64,000 nucleotides of DNA from an uncultured Pseudomonas sp. (GTDB taxonomy: Bacteria > Pseudomonadota > Gammaproteobacteria > Pseudomonadales > Pseudomonadaceae), in the NCBI RefSeq assembly GCF_946885955.1, contig NZ_CAMPHI010000003.1, positions 62,001-126,000 on the forward strand, given 5' to 3'. The notes under the pieces were generated by a model. It was not told the DNA's origin and searched no databases. It saw only the letters and a list, made by a program, of their open reading frames with translations. Position 1 is the first letter of the stretch, and every line of letters starts with the position of its first letter. Both the position numbers and the translations under genes were made by a program. Shown here piece by piece: positions 17,709 through 28,478 of the stretch.

Positions 17709-20700
17709 ATGAAAAGAATGCTGATTAACGCTACTCAACCCGAAGAGTTGCGTGTTGCCCTGGTCGATGGCCAACGCCTGTATGACCTGGACATAGAATC
17801 GGGCGCTCGCGAGCAGAAAAAGGCCAACATCTATAAAGGCCGCATCACCCGCGTCGAACCTAGCCTGGAAGCCGCCTTCGTCGACTTCGGCTCCGAACGC
17901 CACGGTTTTCTGCCCCTCAAAGAAATTTCCCGCGAATACTTCAGCAAGGCCCCCGAAGGCCGCGTCAACATCAAAGACGTGCTCAAGGAAGGCCAGGAAG
18001 TCATCGTTCAGGTCGAAAAGGAAGAGCGTGGCAACAAAGGCGCCGCCCTCACCACCTTTATCAGCCTGGCCGGCCGCTACCTGGTGCTGATGCCGAACAA
18101 CCCGCGTGCCGGCGGCATTTCCCGCCGCATCGAAGGTGAAGAGCGCAATGAATTACGCGAAGCGCTGAACGGCCTGGTCGCGCCAAGCGACATGGGTTTG
18201 ATCGTGCGCACCGCCGGCCTCGGTCGCTCCAGCGAAGAAATGCAGTGGGACCTCGATTACCTGCTGCAACTCTGGACCGCCATTAAAGAAGCCTCGCTCG
18301 ATCGCGCCGCGCCCTTCCTGATCTACCAGGAAAGCAACGTGATCATCCGCGCCATCCGCGACTACCTGCGCCAGGACATCGGCGAAGTACTGGTCGACAG
18401 CGTCGAAGCGCAGCAGGAGGCACTCAGCTTCATCAATCAGGTGATGCCGCAGTACGCCAGCAAGATCAAGCTGTATGAAGACAGCGTGCCGCTGTTCAAC
18501 CGCTTCCAGATCGAAAGCCAGATCGAAACCGCCTTCCAGCGCGAAGTGAAACTGCCGTCCGGCGGTTCCATCGTCATCGACCCAACCGAAGCCCTGGTGT
18601 CCATCGACATCAACTCCGCGCGTGCGACCAAAGGCAGCGACATCGAAGAAACCGCCCTGCAGACCAACCTGGAAGCGGCCGAAGAAATTGCCCGCCAACT
18701 GCGCCTGCGCGATATCGGCGGCCTGATCGTCATCGACTTCATCGACATGACCCCGGCCAAGAACCAGCGCGCCGTGGAAGAAAAAGTCCGCGAAAGCCTG
18801 GAAGCCGACCGCGCCCGTGTCCAGGTCGGTCGCATTTCGCGTTTCGGCCTGCTGGAAATGTCCCGTCAGCGCCTGCGTCCGTCGCTCGGCGAAAGCAGCG
18901 GCATCGTCTGCCCGCGCTGCAACGGCCAAGGTATCATCCGCGACGTCGAATCCTTGTCCCTGGCGATCCTGCGCCTGATCGAAGAAGAAGCGCTGAAAGA
19001 CCGCACCGCCGAAGTCCGCGCCCAGGTACCGATCCCGGTTGCGGCCTTCCTGCTCAACGAGAAGCGCAACTCGATCACCAAGATCGAACTGCGCAGCCGT
19101 GCGCGCATTGTCATCCTGCCGAACGACCACCTGGAAACGCCGCACTTCGAAGTGCAGCGCATTCGTGACGACAGCCCGGAAGCGCAATCCGGCCTGTCCA
19201 GCTATGAAATGGCTGCCATCGAAGTGGAAGAAGTGCAGCCCGCCGCCGCCACCCGCACCCTGGTCCGCCAGGAAGCTGCGATCAAGGCCGCACCGCAACG
19301 TACTGCGCCCACCCCGAACGAGCCCGCGCCCGAACAACCGACCACGAAGAACATCGAGCCGAGCCTGTTCAAAGGCCTGGTGAAATCTCTGGTTAGCCTG
19401 TTTGCCGGCAAGGAAGAAGAGAAGCCGCCAGTCGCCGAGAAGAAAACCAGCGAGCGCAAGCCGCGTAGCGACGAACGCCGCAGCGGTCGCCAGCAGAACC
19501 GCAGCCGCGGTGGCCGTCGCGACGAAGAACGCAAACCACGCGAAGAACGCGCTCCGCGCGAGGAACGCCAACCCCGTGCCGCACGTGAAGAGCGCGCGCC
19601 CCGTGAGGAGCGCGCACCACGCGAAGAACGCAGCCCGCGCGAAGCAGTTGAAGTACGCGAGCCGCAGGAAGTGCGTCAATCGCGTCCGCCTCGCGAGGAG
19701 CGTCAACCGCGCGAACGCAAGCCGCGTGAAGAACGCCAACCACGCGAGCTGCGCGAACCGCTGGATGCCGCCCCGGCAGCCGCCGAGTCGAGCCCGGCTC
19801 CGGTGAGCGAAGAAGTACGCGCCGAACGCCCGCAGCGCGAACCGCGTCAGCCACGCCAACCACGCGAAGAGCGCCAAGTGCGCAGCGAGCCGGTAGCCGC
19901 TGATGAGGAAGCGCTGAACAACGACGCTGAACAACAAGACAACGAGCAAGACGGTAACGAGAGCGGCGATCGCCCGCGTCGCCGTTCTCGTGGCCAGCGC
20001 CGTCGCAGCAATCGTCGCGAGCGCCAGAGCGACGCCAACGGCAACCCGATCGAAGGCAGTGAAGAAGGCACGGAAATCAGCGCCGCCGCACCGGCTATCG
20101 CCGCCGGCACAGCAGTAGCTGCCAGCGAAGCCGTTGCCGTCACCGCAACCGCAACCGAGGAACCGAAGAGCGAAACGCCGCAGGCCGCTGAAGAGTCGAC
20201 GCAAGTCGAGCAGACCAGCGCCCCGGCAGCCGAAGCCCCCGCTCCTCAAGCAGCAGTTGAAGTCGACATGCCCATAGCGAGCGAAGCGGCATCGATCATT
20301 GCCGAACAGCCCGTCGCTCAGGAGCCACAGCCAGATGCAGTGGTTACCGCAGCAGAACCCGCTGCTGAAGTAGCGGTCGAGGCCGTGATCGAAGCGCCGG
20401 CCGCGCCGGAAGCACAAGCACCTGCCGCAGTCGTCAGCACAGGTCGCGCACCCAACGACCCGCGCGAAGTGCGTCGTCGTCAGCGTGAGGCCGAGCGCCT
20501 GGCACGCGAAGCCGCCGAAGCAGCCACTGCACAGGATGCAGCACCGGTAGCGGCGAGCCCTGAGGTTGTCGAGCCCCAAGCGGAACCTGTAGCAAGTGCT
20601 CCGACCACCGACGAAACCGAAGCGGCTGAAGCTCCGGCGCAAGCTCAACCGACAGCGCTTGAAAGCCCTGCACCGGAAAGCGCTGCAGAGCAAAGCCCGG

Positions 20701-20777
20701 CTGCCGAGACTGCAGTTGAAGCTGATCGCGAGAGCGAAGAGCAAACTGACGACGAAGCGGTCAAATCGCACATCTGA
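17709..20777 (+). CDS. rne: Ribonuclease E
   Basis: A 1022-aa endoribonuclease and degradosome scaffold. An S1 RNA-binding domain begins at about residue 37. The catalytic Mg2+ ligands are D300 (SIDINS) and D343 (IVIDFIDM), and the zinc-link cysteines are C401 and C404 (CPRC). The C-terminal half is disordered: an amphipathic [14 protein letters not shown] (552-565) likely binds the membrane, residues about 603-686 carry repeated REER units, an Ala/Glu/Pro-rich stretch follows, and NDPR lies at 916-919. REER repeats and the NDPR motif are known partner/RNA-binding elements of Pseudomonas RNase E. Confidence 0.97.
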   Translation: MKRMLINATQPEELRVALVDGQRLYDLDIESGAREQKKANIYKGRITRVEPSLEAAFVDFGSERHGFLPLKEISREYFSKAPEGRVNIKDVLKEGQEVIVQVEKEERGNKGAALTTFISLAGRYLVLMPNNPRAGGISRRIEGEERNELREALNGLVAPSDMGLIVRTAGLGRSSEEMQWDLDYLLQLWTAIKEASLDRAAPFLIYQESNVIIRAIRDYLRQDIGEVLVDSVEAQQEALSFINQVMPQYASKIKLYEDSVPLFNRFQIESQIETAFQREVKLPSGGSIVIDPTEALVSIDINSARATKGSDIEETALQTNLEAAEEIARQLRLRDIGGLIVIDFIDMTPAKNQRAVEEKVRESLEADRARVQVGRISRFGLLEMSRQRLRPSLGESSGIVCPRCNGQGIIRDVESLSLAILRLIEEEALKDRTAEVRAQVPIPVAAFLLNEKRNSITKIELRSRARIVILPNDHLETPHFEVQRIRDDSPEAQSGLSSYEMAAIEVEEVQPAAATRTLVRQEAAIKAAPQRTAPTPNEPAPEQPTTKNIEPSLFKGLVKSLVSLFAGKEEEKPPVAEKKTSERKPRSDERRSGRQQNRSRGGRRDEERKPREERAPREERQPRAAREERAPREERAPREERSPREAVEVREPQEVRQSRPPREERQPRERKPREERQPRELREPLDAAPAAAESSPAPVSEEVRAERPQREPRQPRQPREERQVRSEPVAADEEALNNDAEQQDNEQDGNESGDRPRRRSRGQRRRSNRRERQSDANGNPIEGSEEGTEISAAAPAIAAGTAVAASEAVAVTATATEEPKSETPQAAEESTQVEQTSAPAAEAPAPQAAVEVDMPIASEAASIIAEQPVAQEPQPDAVVTAAEPAAEVAVEAVIEAPAAPEAQAPAAVVSTGRAPNDPREVRRRQREAERLAREAAEAATAQDAAPVAASPEVVEPQAEPVASAPTTDETEAAEAPAQAQPTALESPAPESAAEQSPAAETAVEADRESEEQTDDEAVKSHI

Positions 20778-20792
20778 CGCGGTTCAGGCAAT

Positions 20793-20823
20793 AAAAAAGG
20801 GGATGCTTCGGCATCCCCTTTTT
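20793..20823. terminator. Bidirectional terminator between rne and murB
   Basis: GGGGATGC (20799-20806) and GCATCCCC (20811-20818) enclose a UUCG tetraloop, with an A-run before and a T-run after. It works for rne on the plus strand and murB on the minus strand. Confidence 0.95.
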
Positions 20824-20858
20824 GCTTTCCGGCTGCTGCGCAGCCAGACCATCTCCGC

Positions 20859-21878
20859 TTATAGCAGGTTCGGCTCCATCTCCAGCTCGACAGCAAAGCG
20901 CCGGGCGATATCCGCCTGGATGCGCTGCGCCAGCGCCAGCAACTGCCCCCCCGTGGCTTGGCCATAGTTGACCAGCACCAAGGCCTGCAATCGGTGCACA
21001 CCGGCGTCACCCTCGCGAAAACCTTTCCAGCCCGCCCGCTCGATCAGCCAACCCGCCGCCAGCTTGACCCGCCCATCAGCCTGCGGATACGCCACCAAAT
21101 CCGCATGCTCGGCACGCAGGCGCTCGGCTTGCTCGGCCGACACCAGGGGATTCTTGAAAAAGCTGCCAGCATTGCCCAACTGCGCCGGATCGGGCAGCTT
21201 TTCACTGCGAATCTCGCAGATGGCGCGACTTACATCCATGGCCGTAGGCTCAGCTACGCCCTGCTCGGACAGGCGCTGGCGCACCGGGCCATAGTCCAGA
21301 TGCAGCGCCGCCGAGCGGCTCAGGGCGAAACGTACGCGCAGAATCAACCAACGCCCGGCTTCACGCTTGAACAGACTGTCGCGGTAGGCAAAATCGCATT
21401 GCGCCAGATCGAACTCGCGCAGCTCGCCGCTGCGGCGATCCAAAGCGGTCAAGCCAGCGAACAGGTCCTTCAGTTCAACACCGTAAGCACCAATGTTCTG
21501 CATCGGCGCAGCCCCGACAGTACCGGGGATCAGGCTGAGGTTTTCCAGGCCGACAAAACCCTGCTGCAGCGTCCAGAGCACAAAGGGGTGCCAGGGCTCG
21601 CCCGCCTCCGCTTCGACCAGCACGCGCTCGCCGTGATCCTGCAAGACGCGGATACCGCGACTGGCCATCCGCAGCACCAGCGCCTCGACATCGCCGGTCA
21701 GCAGCAGGTTGCTACCGCCGCCGAGCACCTGCAATGGCAGTTGCCGTTCGGCCGCATAAGCCAGGGCCTGCAATACATCCGCATCATCGTGGGCCTCGGC
21801 GAACCAGCGCGCCGACACCGCCACACCAAAACTGTTATGGGATTTCAGCGAGACATTCGACTCGACCTGCAGACTCAT
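20859..21878 (-). CDS. murB: UDP-N-acetylenolpyruvoylglucosamine reductase
   Basis: A 339-aa FAD enzyme that makes UDP-MurNAc for peptidoglycan. The N-terminal NSFGV, the FAD-binding LGGGSNLL and IPGTVGAAPMQNIGAYG, the catalytic region LGNAGSFFKNP and a late HRLQALVLVN are all present. The start is the ATG at 21876-21878 (MSLQVESNVSLKSHN), overlapping the ptpA stop as ATGA; the longer frame runs into ptpA. Confidence 0.96.
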   Translation of the reverse strand: MSLQVESNVSLKSHNSFGVAVSARWFAEAHDDADVLQALAYAAERQLPLQVLGGGSNLLLTGDVEALVLRMASRGIRVLQDHGERVLVEAEAGEPWHPFVLWTLQQGFVGLENLSLIPGTVGAAPMQNIGAYGVELKDLFAGLTALDRRSGELREFDLAQCDFAYRDSLFKREAGRWLILRVRFALSRSAALHLDYGPVRQRLSEQGVAEPTAMDVSRAICEIRSEKLPDPAQLGNAGSFFKNPLVSAEQAERLRAEHADLVAYPQADGRVKLAAGWLIERAGWKGFREGDAGVHRLQALVLVNYGQATGGQLLALAQRIQADIARRFAVELEMEPNLL

Positions 21879-22339
21879 AAGCGCCCCTTGAGTTCGAGAA
21901 TCAGGGCATCGCAAGCCTGCTCGATCAGATCCAGTACCTGTTCGAATCCTTCTTCGCCACCGTAATAGGGGTCCGGCACCTCATCGAGGGGCGCCTGATA
22001 ACGGCGTAGAAACAGGTCCAGCTCGGCGACGGCTGCACCGGGGCGCATGCGCTGCAGGTGGTTCAGGTTGCTGCCATCCATGGCCAGCATCAGATCGAAG
22101 CGCGTGAAATCATCCGCCACGACCTGCCGCCCACGTAGCGCGGAGAGGTCATAGCCTCGCTGTTTCGCCGCGCGTAGCGTGCGAGCATCCGGGGCCTTGC
22201 CGACATGCCAGTCACCGGTGCCCGCGGAATCGACTTCGATACGCTCGCCCAGCCCGGCTTCGTGCAACTTATGACGCAATACCGCTTCAGCGGTCGGCGA
22301 GCGGCAGATATTACCCAGACAGACGAACAGGACGCGCAT
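21875..22339 (-). CDS. ptpA: Low-molecular-weight protein tyrosine phosphatase
   Basis: A 154-aa phosphatase with the P-loop CLGNICRS (nucleophile C7, Arg13) and the general-acid loop DPYYGG, where the Asp protonates the leaving group. The start is the ATG at 22337-22339, overlapping the kdsB stop as ATGA. It is not next to a capsule kinase, so a housekeeping role within the murB-kdsB-lpxK operon is likely. Substrate unknown. Confidence 0.93.
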   Translation of the reverse strand: MRVLFVCLGNICRSPTAEAVLRHKLHEAGLGERIEVDSAGTGDWHVGKAPDARTLRAAKQRGYDLSALRGRQVVADDFTRFDLMLAMDGSNLNHLQRMRPGAAVAELDLFLRRYQAPLDEVPDPYYGGEEGFEQVLDLIEQACDALILELKGRL

Positions 22340-23103
22340 CAAGCCCCCAGCAGACGACGGACGCGATCGAGGTCGTCTTGCGTATCGACTCCGGCAGGCG
22401 GCGCCTGCAAGGCATCGGCGACATGAATACGCACGCCGTGCCAGAGCGCACGCAGCTGCTCCAGGCACTCGCCATCCTCCAGCCAGCAAGGTCCCCAGGC
22501 GACGAAGTCGTGCAGGAACTGTGCGCGGTAGGCGTAAATACCGATGTGGCGGCGATAAGGCACATTGGCCGGCAAACGCTCGCGATCGACGGCGAAGGCA
22601 TCACGCGCCCAAGGCAGAGGTGCGCGGCTGAAAGTCAGCGCCAGACCGTTCATGTCGCTGACCACCTTGACCACATTCGGATTGAACAGCGTCGCGGCGT
22701 CGTCAATGGGTTCGGCCAGCGTAGCGATGGCCGCCTGCGGATTGACGGCGAGGTTGTCTGCCACCTGGTCGATGATCGCCGGAGGGATCAGCGGCTCGTC
22801 GCCCTGCACGTTGACCACAATAGCCTCGGGCGCCAGTCCCAAAGCCGCCGCCACTTCGGCAAGGCGGTCGGTACCGGAGTTGTGCTCGACACGGGTCAAC
22901 AGCACCTCGGCGCCGAAGCCGCGGCAGGCCTCGACGATGCGTACATCGTCGGTCGCCACCACCACGCGCTGCGCACTGCTTTTGCAAGCCTGCTCCCAGA
23001 CATGTTGGACCATGGGCTTGCCGGCGATGTCCTGCAACGGCTTGCCCGGCAAGCGGCTGGATGCATAGCGCGCCGGGATTACGACGGTAAAGGCAGTGCT
23101 CAT
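22339..23103 (-). CDS. kdsB: CMP-KDO synthetase
   Basis: A 254-aa cytidylyltransferase that activates 3-deoxy-manno-octulosonate for the LPS inner core. The N-terminal [15 protein letters not shown] is the nucleotide-binding loop, and [10 protein letters not shown] carries the metal-binding Asp. It starts at the ATG 23101-23103, directly after the ycaR stop. It lies two genes from lpxK, so the operon supplies two LPS steps. Confidence 0.96.
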   Translation of the reverse strand: MSTAFTVVIPARYASSRLPGKPLQDIAGKPMVQHVWEQACKSSAQRVVVATDDVRIVEACRGFGAEVLLTRVEHNSGTDRLAEVAAALGLAPEAIVVNVQGDEPLIPPAIIDQVADNLAVNPQAAIATLAEPIDDAATLFNPNVVKVVSDMNGLALTFSRAPLPWARDAFAVDRERLPANVPYRRHIGIYAYRAQFLHDFVAWGPCWLEDGECLEQLRALWHGVRIHVADALQAPPAGVDTQDDLDRVRRLLGA

Positions 23104-23289
23104 TTATTTATCCAGGCGCTCGTCGACATTCAGGGTACGGGCTTCAGTTTCAAGCATCACGGGGATGCCATCGCGCACCGGAAACGCCAAACCGTCCGCC
23201 TTGCAGATCAGTTCGCTTTTATCGGCGGCCAGTTTCAGCGGGCCCTTGCACAGCGGGCAGGCCAAGATATCGAGTAGTTTCGGGTCCAT
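23104..23289 (-). CDS. ycaR: YcaR/UPF0434 (Trm112-like) small protein
   Basis: A 61-aa protein, [18 protein letters not shown]..., with CPLC at residues 11-14 and a third Cys in [20 protein letters not shown]. This is the Trm112p-like fold found between lpxK and kdsB in many Gammaproteobacteria. Only three cysteines are seen, so zinc binding would be incomplete. Function not established. Confidence 0.9.
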   Translation of the reverse strand: MDPKLLDILACPLCKGPLKLAADKSELICKADGLAFPVRDGIPVMLETEARTLNVDERLDK

Positions 23290-23370
23290 GGGAAATCCTT
23301 GGTTGAGCGACTGCTGACAATGAGACGCCGGTAAGGCGATGAAACGACTGGCAGATATTTCAACGGCCCA

Positions 23371-24372
23371 TCAGGGGCGCTGCAATAGACGCTGCAGTTG
23401 CCCATCGAGCCAGTCGACGAAAGCAGCCGAAGGTTCCGCATCCACCGCCAGGTACCACCAGTCCTCAGCGGCGAAAGCACGGCATTTGACCGCATCCTTC
23501 TCCGTCATCACCACTGGCAATGCGGGGCTGAAACGCAACAGCTCTGCGTCGAACTGCGCATGGTCGGCAAAGGCATGCGCAACAGGCCGCCAGTGTAGCG
23601 TTTCGAGGGTCGTGAAGAAACGCTGAGGGTTGCCTATACCGGCGACGGCATGTACCGCCTGGCCGGATGAAAAATGACCCAGGGCATGTCGCTCGCCGCT
23701 GCGCAGGTTGACCAGTGCCGAGGGTTGCAGCCTGAAACCGAAAGCACCGGGCGGATCGCTGAGCGCGCCGTTGTGAAGCAAGGCGTCGACCGCCTGCAGA
23801 CGCTCGACCGGCTCGCGCAAGGGACCGGCCGGCAAACAGCGGCGGTTGCCCAGCCCCCGCGCGGCATCGACCAATACCAGTTCCAGGTCGCGGGCCATGC
23901 GGTAATGCTGCAAGCCGTCGTCGCTGAGAATCAGGTCCAGGGGTTCCTCGGCCAACAAGGCCGCCACCGCCCGACCGCGATCGGGGTCGATCATCAAGGG
24001 CACGCCGCTACGCTGGACGATCAATAACGGCTCATCGCCCGCGACACCGGCAACTTGATCGGCGCGCACTCGCCAAGGCAGTTGCGGCGGCTTGGCGCCA
24101 TAACCGCGGCTGACCACTCCTACCCGCAGACCGCGACTGCGGCAATGCTCGATCAGCCAGAGAATCAGAGGGGTCTTGCCGGTGCCGCCAACGGTGATAT
24201 TGCCCACCACCACGACCGGGACCGGCGCGCGGTAGATAGTGCCTTGACCGGCGAGAAAGCGTTCGCGCTTGCGGCGCACGATGCTGCGGTAAAGCCATTC
24301 CAGCGGCCGCAACACCGCGAGCGCCGGATGCCCGGCGTACCAGGCAGCCGTCAGACGTTCGCTCAGACTCAT
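23371..24372 (-). CDS. lpxK: Tetraacyldisaccharide 4'-kinase
   Basis: A 333-aa inner-membrane-associated kinase that phosphorylates the lipid A disaccharide. An N-terminal helix is followed by the Walker A region [20 protein letters not shown] and [18 protein letters not shown] match the family. The ATG at 24370-24372 is chosen because the next in-frame start upstream lies within exbD. It follows exbD by 13 bp. Confidence 0.95.
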   Translation of the reverse strand: MSLSERLTAAWYAGHPALAVLRPLEWLYRSIVRRKRERFLAGQGTIYRAPVPVVVVGNITVGGTGKTPLILWLIEHCRSRGLRVGVVSRGYGAKPPQLPWRVRADQVAGVAGDEPLLIVQRSGVPLMIDPDRGRAVAALLAEEPLDLILSDDGLQHYRMARDLELVLVDAARGLGNRRCLPAGPLREPVERLQAVDALLHNGALSDPPGAFGFRLQPSALVNLRSGERHALGHFSSGQAVHAVAGIGNPQRFFTTLETLHWRPVAHAFADHAQFDAELLRFSPALPVVMTEKDAVKCRAFAAEDWWYLAVDAEPSAAFVDWLDGQLQRLLQRP

Positions 24373-24385
24373 AAACCCGGAGCCT

Positions 24386-24814
24386 TCAAGGCGTCGCCTG
24401 CGCCTCGATCGTGGTGATGCGCAGATGGGCAAAGCCCAGTTTGCCAGCGGCATCCATGGCGGTGATCACCGCCTGATGCGGGGTCTTCGCATCGGCGCTG
24501 ATAATCAACGGCAAACTGCTATCGCCAGCGGACTCCTTCTGCAGTGCCGCCATCAGGCTGCTCAGGTCGCTCTTCAGCAACGGCTGGCCATTCAGCGCGT
24601 AACCGCCCTGGGCATCGATCAGCACCTCGAGCTGCTTCAGCTCGGTTTGCTCCGGGGGCGCGCCGGTGGCGGCCTCAGGCAGATCGACCTTGAGCTGGGT
24701 CTCGCGAGTAAAGGTCGTGGTGACCACGAAAAACAGCAGCAGGATGAATACCACATCGATCAACGAGGCCAGGTTGATCTCGACGTTCTCCCGCGGTTTG
24801 CGCCGGAATTTCAC
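24386..24814 (-). CDS. exbD: ExbD/TolR-family biopolymer transport protein
   Basis: A 142-aa protein with a short cytoplasmic N-terminus, one membrane helix (about residues 14-34, [19 protein letters not shown]) holding the conserved Asp in SLIDVVF that takes protons, and a periplasmic domain. The start is GTG at 24812-24814, overlapping the exbB stop. Placement before lpxK and lack of an obvious Fur-like operator or tonB suggest an envelope role rather than iron uptake; that is inference. Confidence 0.92.
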   Translation of the reverse strand: MKFRRKPRENVEINLASLIDVVFILLLFFVVTTTFTRETQLKVDLPEAATGAPPEQTELKQLEVLIDAQGGYALNGQPLLKSDLSSLMAALQKESAGDSSLPLIISADAKTPHQAVITAMDAAGKLGFAHLRITTIEAQATP

Positions 24815-25443
24815 GCCTTGTCCTCACCCAGATCGACGTCGCGATCGCCCTGCACCACTTCCACCAGCTTGATCGCTTCCTGCTCCATGCCGACCACCAG
24901 TTCGTCGATACGGCGCTGCAGATAGCGATGGAAGAACAATGCCGGGATCGCCACCATAAGGCCTGCCGCAGTGGTGATCAGTGCCTTGGCGATGCCGCCG
25001 GCGAGAACGGGCGCGTTCGACATGCCCGAGCCCATGAACGAGCTGAAGATTTCGATCATGCCCAGCACCGTGCCCAGCAGCCCGAGCAGCGGCGCAATAC
25101 CGGCGATAGTGCCGAGGGCGTTGAGGTAGCGTTCCAGTTCATGGACCACGCGCGCCGCCGCTTCCTCGATGCACTCCTTCATGATCTCGCGACCGTGCTT
25201 GGAGTTGGCCAGACCGGCCGCCAGGATTTGCCCCAGGGGCGAATTGGCGCGCAGCTCCTTGAGTTTTTGATTGTTGAGCTTTTTATCCTTGATCCAACGC
25301 CATACCTGGCCGAGCAAATTAGGCGGCGTGACCCGACTGGGCCTTAACGTCCAGAGGCGCTCGGCAACAATGCCGGCCGCGGCGATAGAACACAAAATGA
25401 TTGGCAGCATCATCCAGCCGCCTGCTTTGACCAGTTCCCACAC
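24811..25443 (-). CDS. exbB: ExbB/TolQ/MotA-family proton channel subunit
   Basis: A 210-aa inner-membrane protein with three helices: one near the N-terminus (MLPIILCSIAAAGIVAERLW) and two in the second half (IAPLLGLLGTVLGMIEIF and ALITTAAGLMVAIPALFF), the latter pair forming the family signature. It is the partner of the downstream ExbD. The start is GTG at 25441-25443. comEC ends 71 bp upstream. Confidence 0.92.
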   Translation of the reverse strand: MWELVKAGGWMMLPIILCSIAAAGIVAERLWTLRPSRVTPPNLLGQVWRWIKDKKLNNQKLKELRANSPLGQILAAGLANSKHGREIMKECIEEAAARVVHELERYLNALGTIAGIAPLLGLLGTVLGMIEIFSSFMGSGMSNAPVLAGGIAKALITTAAGLMVAIPALFFHRYLQRRIDELVVGMEQEAIKLVEVVQGDRDVDLGEDKA

Positions 25444-25514
25444 GGTGGTAGATCCCCTTTGAAAAGTGGCGTCACTCTAGCATAGGGTCGCGGCTCAGCC
25501 GACCGCCGCTGTTC

Positions 25515-27740
25515 TCATTTTTCTCGCCAAAAACGCGACTGTTCACGCAAACCTCGCGCAACGCCGAACGCACCAAGGCGCAGGTGCACCGCGCCCTGTT
25601 CGACCGTATCGAAGAGCTCAGCGGGAACCGCCCTGTAGCGCGCGAGCACCTCGGCATGCGGATGCCCGAACGCGTTGTTGCGTCCTCGCGAAATCAGCGC
25701 CGCACGCGGAGCCACCGCCCCGACAAAAGCCGCGGAGGAAGAACTGCGACTGCCATGATGGGGCACCGACAACCAATCGGCGCGTACATCGAACCCGCTG
25801 TCGAGCAACGCTTGTTCGGCAGCGCTGTCGATATCGCCGGTCAACAGCAACCGCTCGCCATTGGCCTCGACCGACAACACACAGGACGCCTGGTTGCTGT
25901 CGCCAGGATTCGCCCAGCGCCAGATGGAAAACCGCACTGAATCCCACTGCCACTCATACCCGCTCTCGCAGGCACCTGCATTCAATGCCGCGGGCAACTC
26001 GTCAGCCTGACCGCTGATCACCTGCTCGATCGGCATCCCGCGCTGCACGGCCAGTGCGCCGCCGGCGTGATCGCTATCAGCATGACTGATCAAGAGCATA
26101 TCCAGGCGGTCGACGGCCAACGAACGCAGCGATGGCAACACCACCCGTTCGCCCATATCGAAATCGCCAAAACGCGGGCCTGCGTCATACAGCAGGCTAT
26201 GGCCGTGGGTTCGCAGCAGCAGCGCAGAACCCTGGCCGACATCGAGCATCCACACATCGGCCTGACCGACCGGCGGCTGCGCGACCGGACTGTACAGCAG
26301 CGGCAATAGCAGCAGCCAAGCCAGGGCGCGGAACGGCAGGCCCGCCGGTAGTAACAGCAGCAGAACCCCGAGCGATACCAGCGCCCACCCCCACAGCGGC
26401 AATGCGTGCGGCAACCAGGCCGGCAGCCAGATCGCCAGTTGCCTTAGCAGTCCGAACAGCAGTTCCAGCGAACCACCTGCCAGCCACAATAGGCCCTCCC
26501 CCAGCCAAGGAACCGGCAACAACAAGGTGCCGAGCAATGCCAGCGGCAGCGCTACCAGGCTGACCCAGGGCACGGCGATCAAATTGGCCAATGGTGCACT
26601 GAGGCTAACCGGAAGCCCCAGCCCCAACAGCAATGGAAGAAGCCCGAGCGCCATCGCCCATTGCGCTCGCCCCAGGGTACGCCACCATGACCAGGCCCCC
26701 AGGCGACCACCGAAAACCAGGATCAACAAGGCGACGGCACCGAAAGACAGCCAGAACCCCGGTTGCAAACTCGCCAAGGGTTCCCACAGCAACACCGCGA
26801 GCAATCCGACCAACAGCGGCCACCAGACGCCGAGATGGCGAAACCGCCAGCGCCATAACAAAACCAGGCCAACCATCACGCAGGCGCGCTGCACCGGCAC
26901 GCCGAAGCCGGCCAGCCAGCCATACGCCAGGGCGCCGACGAACGCCGAGATGCAGGCCCAGGGCAGCCAGGGCAGTTGCCGCGGCCACCAGCCGAGGCGC
27001 GCCAGGCCCGCGATCAGGCCATATAACAAGGTTGCCAGCAGGCCGATATGCTGCCCTGAAATCACCATCAGATGCACGGTGCCGGTGTCTTGCAATAGTC
27101 GCCAGTCCGCAGTTGACAACGCAGAACCGTCCCCCAGCACCAGTGCCGCCAGCGCGCCTTCGCGCCCCCGCGCATCGACCTGCGACAAGCGCTGGCGAAG
27201 GCGATCGCGCCAGGTCTGCGGGCCCCGTGCCGCGCCCAGCAGCTCGCCACTTTTAACCGTGCCGGTGGCACCGATACGTTGCGCCAGCAGCCAGGCTTCA
27301 TAATCGAAGGATTGTGGATTGACCAAACCGTGTGGGCGCTTCAGATGCACCGCCAGACGCCAGGTTTCGCCGGTATGCAGCGCGGGCCCGTCATACCAGG
27401 CCAGCCGCAGCAGGCTGGGCAGCTCCGCGCGGCGTGAATAGGGATCGGCCAATTCAAACCGCACCACACCGCTGCTCACCTCCGGCAAGCCTACGATTTG
27501 TCCTTGTAGCCACAGGGTTCGATCGTCCAGTTCACTGGCGAGGCGATCATCCAGCGCCGCTTGCGCCGAGATACATGCCCAACTGAAACCGAACAGGAAC
27601 AGCGCAAGCGGATAAGTGCGAAACGGCAACAGCATCAGACCGACCAACGGCAACGAGCAGACCACCCAGAGCGGGGGCAACGCGGGTAACCAGCGCAGTA
27701 AAAGCAAGCCTGCAACCAGCGCAAACATCCCTGTGAGCAT
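25515..27740 (-). CDS. comEC: DNA internalisation/competence protein ComEC/Rec2
   Basis: A 741-aa inner-membrane channel for transforming single-stranded DNA. The N-terminus is a set of hydrophobic helices plus an OB-like segment, the middle is a polytopic competence domain, and the C-terminus is a metallo-beta-lactamase-like domain with DVGQGSALLL and the metal motif HADSDHAGG. The ATG at 27738-27740 has GGAGG at good spacing. Length and all three parts are complete, so the gene looks functional. Confidence 0.94.
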   Translation of the reverse strand: MLTGMFALVAGLLLLRWLPALPPLWVVCSLPLVGLMLLPFRTYPLALFLFGFSWACISAQAALDDRLASELDDRTLWLQGQIVGLPEVSSGVVRFELADPYSRRAELPSLLRLAWYDGPALHTGETWRLAVHLKRPHGLVNPQSFDYEAWLLAQRIGATGTVKSGELLGAARGPQTWRDRLRQRLSQVDARGREGALAALVLGDGSALSTADWRLLQDTGTVHLMVISGQHIGLLATLLYGLIAGLARLGWWPRQLPWLPWACISAFVGALAYGWLAGFGVPVQRACVMVGLVLLWRWRFRHLGVWWPLLVGLLAVLLWEPLASLQPGFWLSFGAVALLILVFGGRLGAWSWWRTLGRAQWAMALGLLPLLLGLGLPVSLSAPLANLIAVPWVSLVALPLALLGTLLLPVPWLGEGLLWLAGGSLELLFGLLRQLAIWLPAWLPHALPLWGWALVSLGVLLLLLPAGLPFRALAWLLLLPLLYSPVAQPPVGQADVWMLDVGQGSALLLRTHGHSLLYDAGPRFGDFDMGERVVLPSLRSLAVDRLDMLLISHADSDHAGGALAVQRGMPIEQVISGQADELPAALNAGACESGYEWQWDSVRFSIWRWANPGDSNQASCVLSVEANGERLLLTGDIDSAAEQALLDSGFDVRADWLSVPHHGSRSSSSAAFVGAVAPRAALISRGRNNAFGHPHAEVLARYRAVPAELFDTVEQGAVHLRLGAFGVARGLREQSRFWREK

Positions 27741-27873
27741 CGAACAACCTCCGTTTCCATCCTGGAAACCCAATTAAATTCGCCGCTTACTCATTTGCTG
27801 TGACAAACAGGGAAAGCAGTCTGCCAGTAACCGGTGCATAATATCGGAGCTTTTCAGTAGCCAGAGTCTTTTC

Positions 27874-28401
27874 ATGCCGCGTCGTTTATTCAAACGCTAT
27901 ATGCCCAACCCGGAGCGCATCAAGGGCAACCGTTCCTTGCGCTTCCTAGGTGCGTTGATTCACGACCCCAACCTTTGGCACCTCAATCGACACTCGGTAT
28001 CTCGCGCCATGGCCATCGGCCTGTTCTGGGCGATGATTCCCATGCCTCTGCAAATGTTAGCAGCCGCATTCGTCGCCATCCCGGCGCGCGCCAATCTCGC
28101 CATTTCCGTCGGACTGGTCTGGCTGACCAACCCGATCACCATGCCGCCGGTGTTCTACTGCAATTACAAGTTCGGCGCCTGGCTAACCGGTACGCCGCCG
28201 CTGCAGATGCCCGAACATATCACCCTGGGTTGGATTGGCCACGTACTGCAAACCCATTGGCAACCGCTGCTGCTCGGTTCTTTCGTGCTGGGTCTGCTTC
28301 TGGCCGGGCTTGGCTATCTGGCCACCAATAGCTATTGGCACTGGTGGGTCCGACGCGCCTGGCGCAAACGCCAGGAGAAGCGTCGCCAACGCGACGGATA
28401 A
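27874..28401 (+). CDS. DUF2062 membrane protein
   Basis: A 175-aa protein with a basic N-terminus, two or three membrane helices (AIGLFWAMIPMPLQMLAAAF, ISVGLVWLTNPITMPPVFY and PLLLGSFVLGLLLAGLGYL) and a very basic C-terminal tail. The TNPITMPP segment is the DUF2062 hallmark. Divergent from comEC and ending at a bidirectional terminator, so probably transcribed alone. Function unknown. Confidence 0.9.
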   Translation: MPRRLFKRYMPNPERIKGNRSLRFLGALIHDPNLWHLNRHSVSRAMAIGLFWAMIPMPLQMLAAAFVAIPARANLAISVGLVWLTNPITMPPVFYCNYKFGAWLTGTPPLQMPEHITLGWIGHVLQTHWQPLLLGSFVLGLLLAGLGYLATNSYWHWWVRRAWRKRQEKRRQRDG

Positions 28402-28403
28402 AC

Positions 28404-28435
28404 AAAAAAGCCGTTACCCGGGTAACGGCTTTTTT
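28404..28435. terminator. Bidirectional terminator between the DUF2062 gene and lolE
   Basis: The 22-bp perfect palindrome 28409-28430 (AGCCGTTACCC and its complement) is flanked by an A-run and a T-run, so it can stop transcription from both sides. Confidence 0.92.
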
Positions 28436-28478
28436 GCATGTGCTGCCCCTGCCCGACTAGCAGATAACGGCGAGTTCA

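Noticed and set aside
19515..19770. Repeat array considered as CRISPR or satellite DNA
   Set aside because: The repeats keep the rne reading frame, encode REER units and have no unique spacers of constant length.
18153..20771. An 872-aa open frame antisense to rne
   Set aside because: It is the codon-bias shadow of rne. The protein is a low-complexity mix of F, R, C and G without domains, and the plus-strand gene has all catalytic residues.
24811..25514. exbB-exbD as an iron-uptake unit under Fur
   Set aside because: No Fur-like palindrome is visible in the 71-bp upstream gap and no tonB or receptor gene is adjacent; the neighbours are envelope genes.
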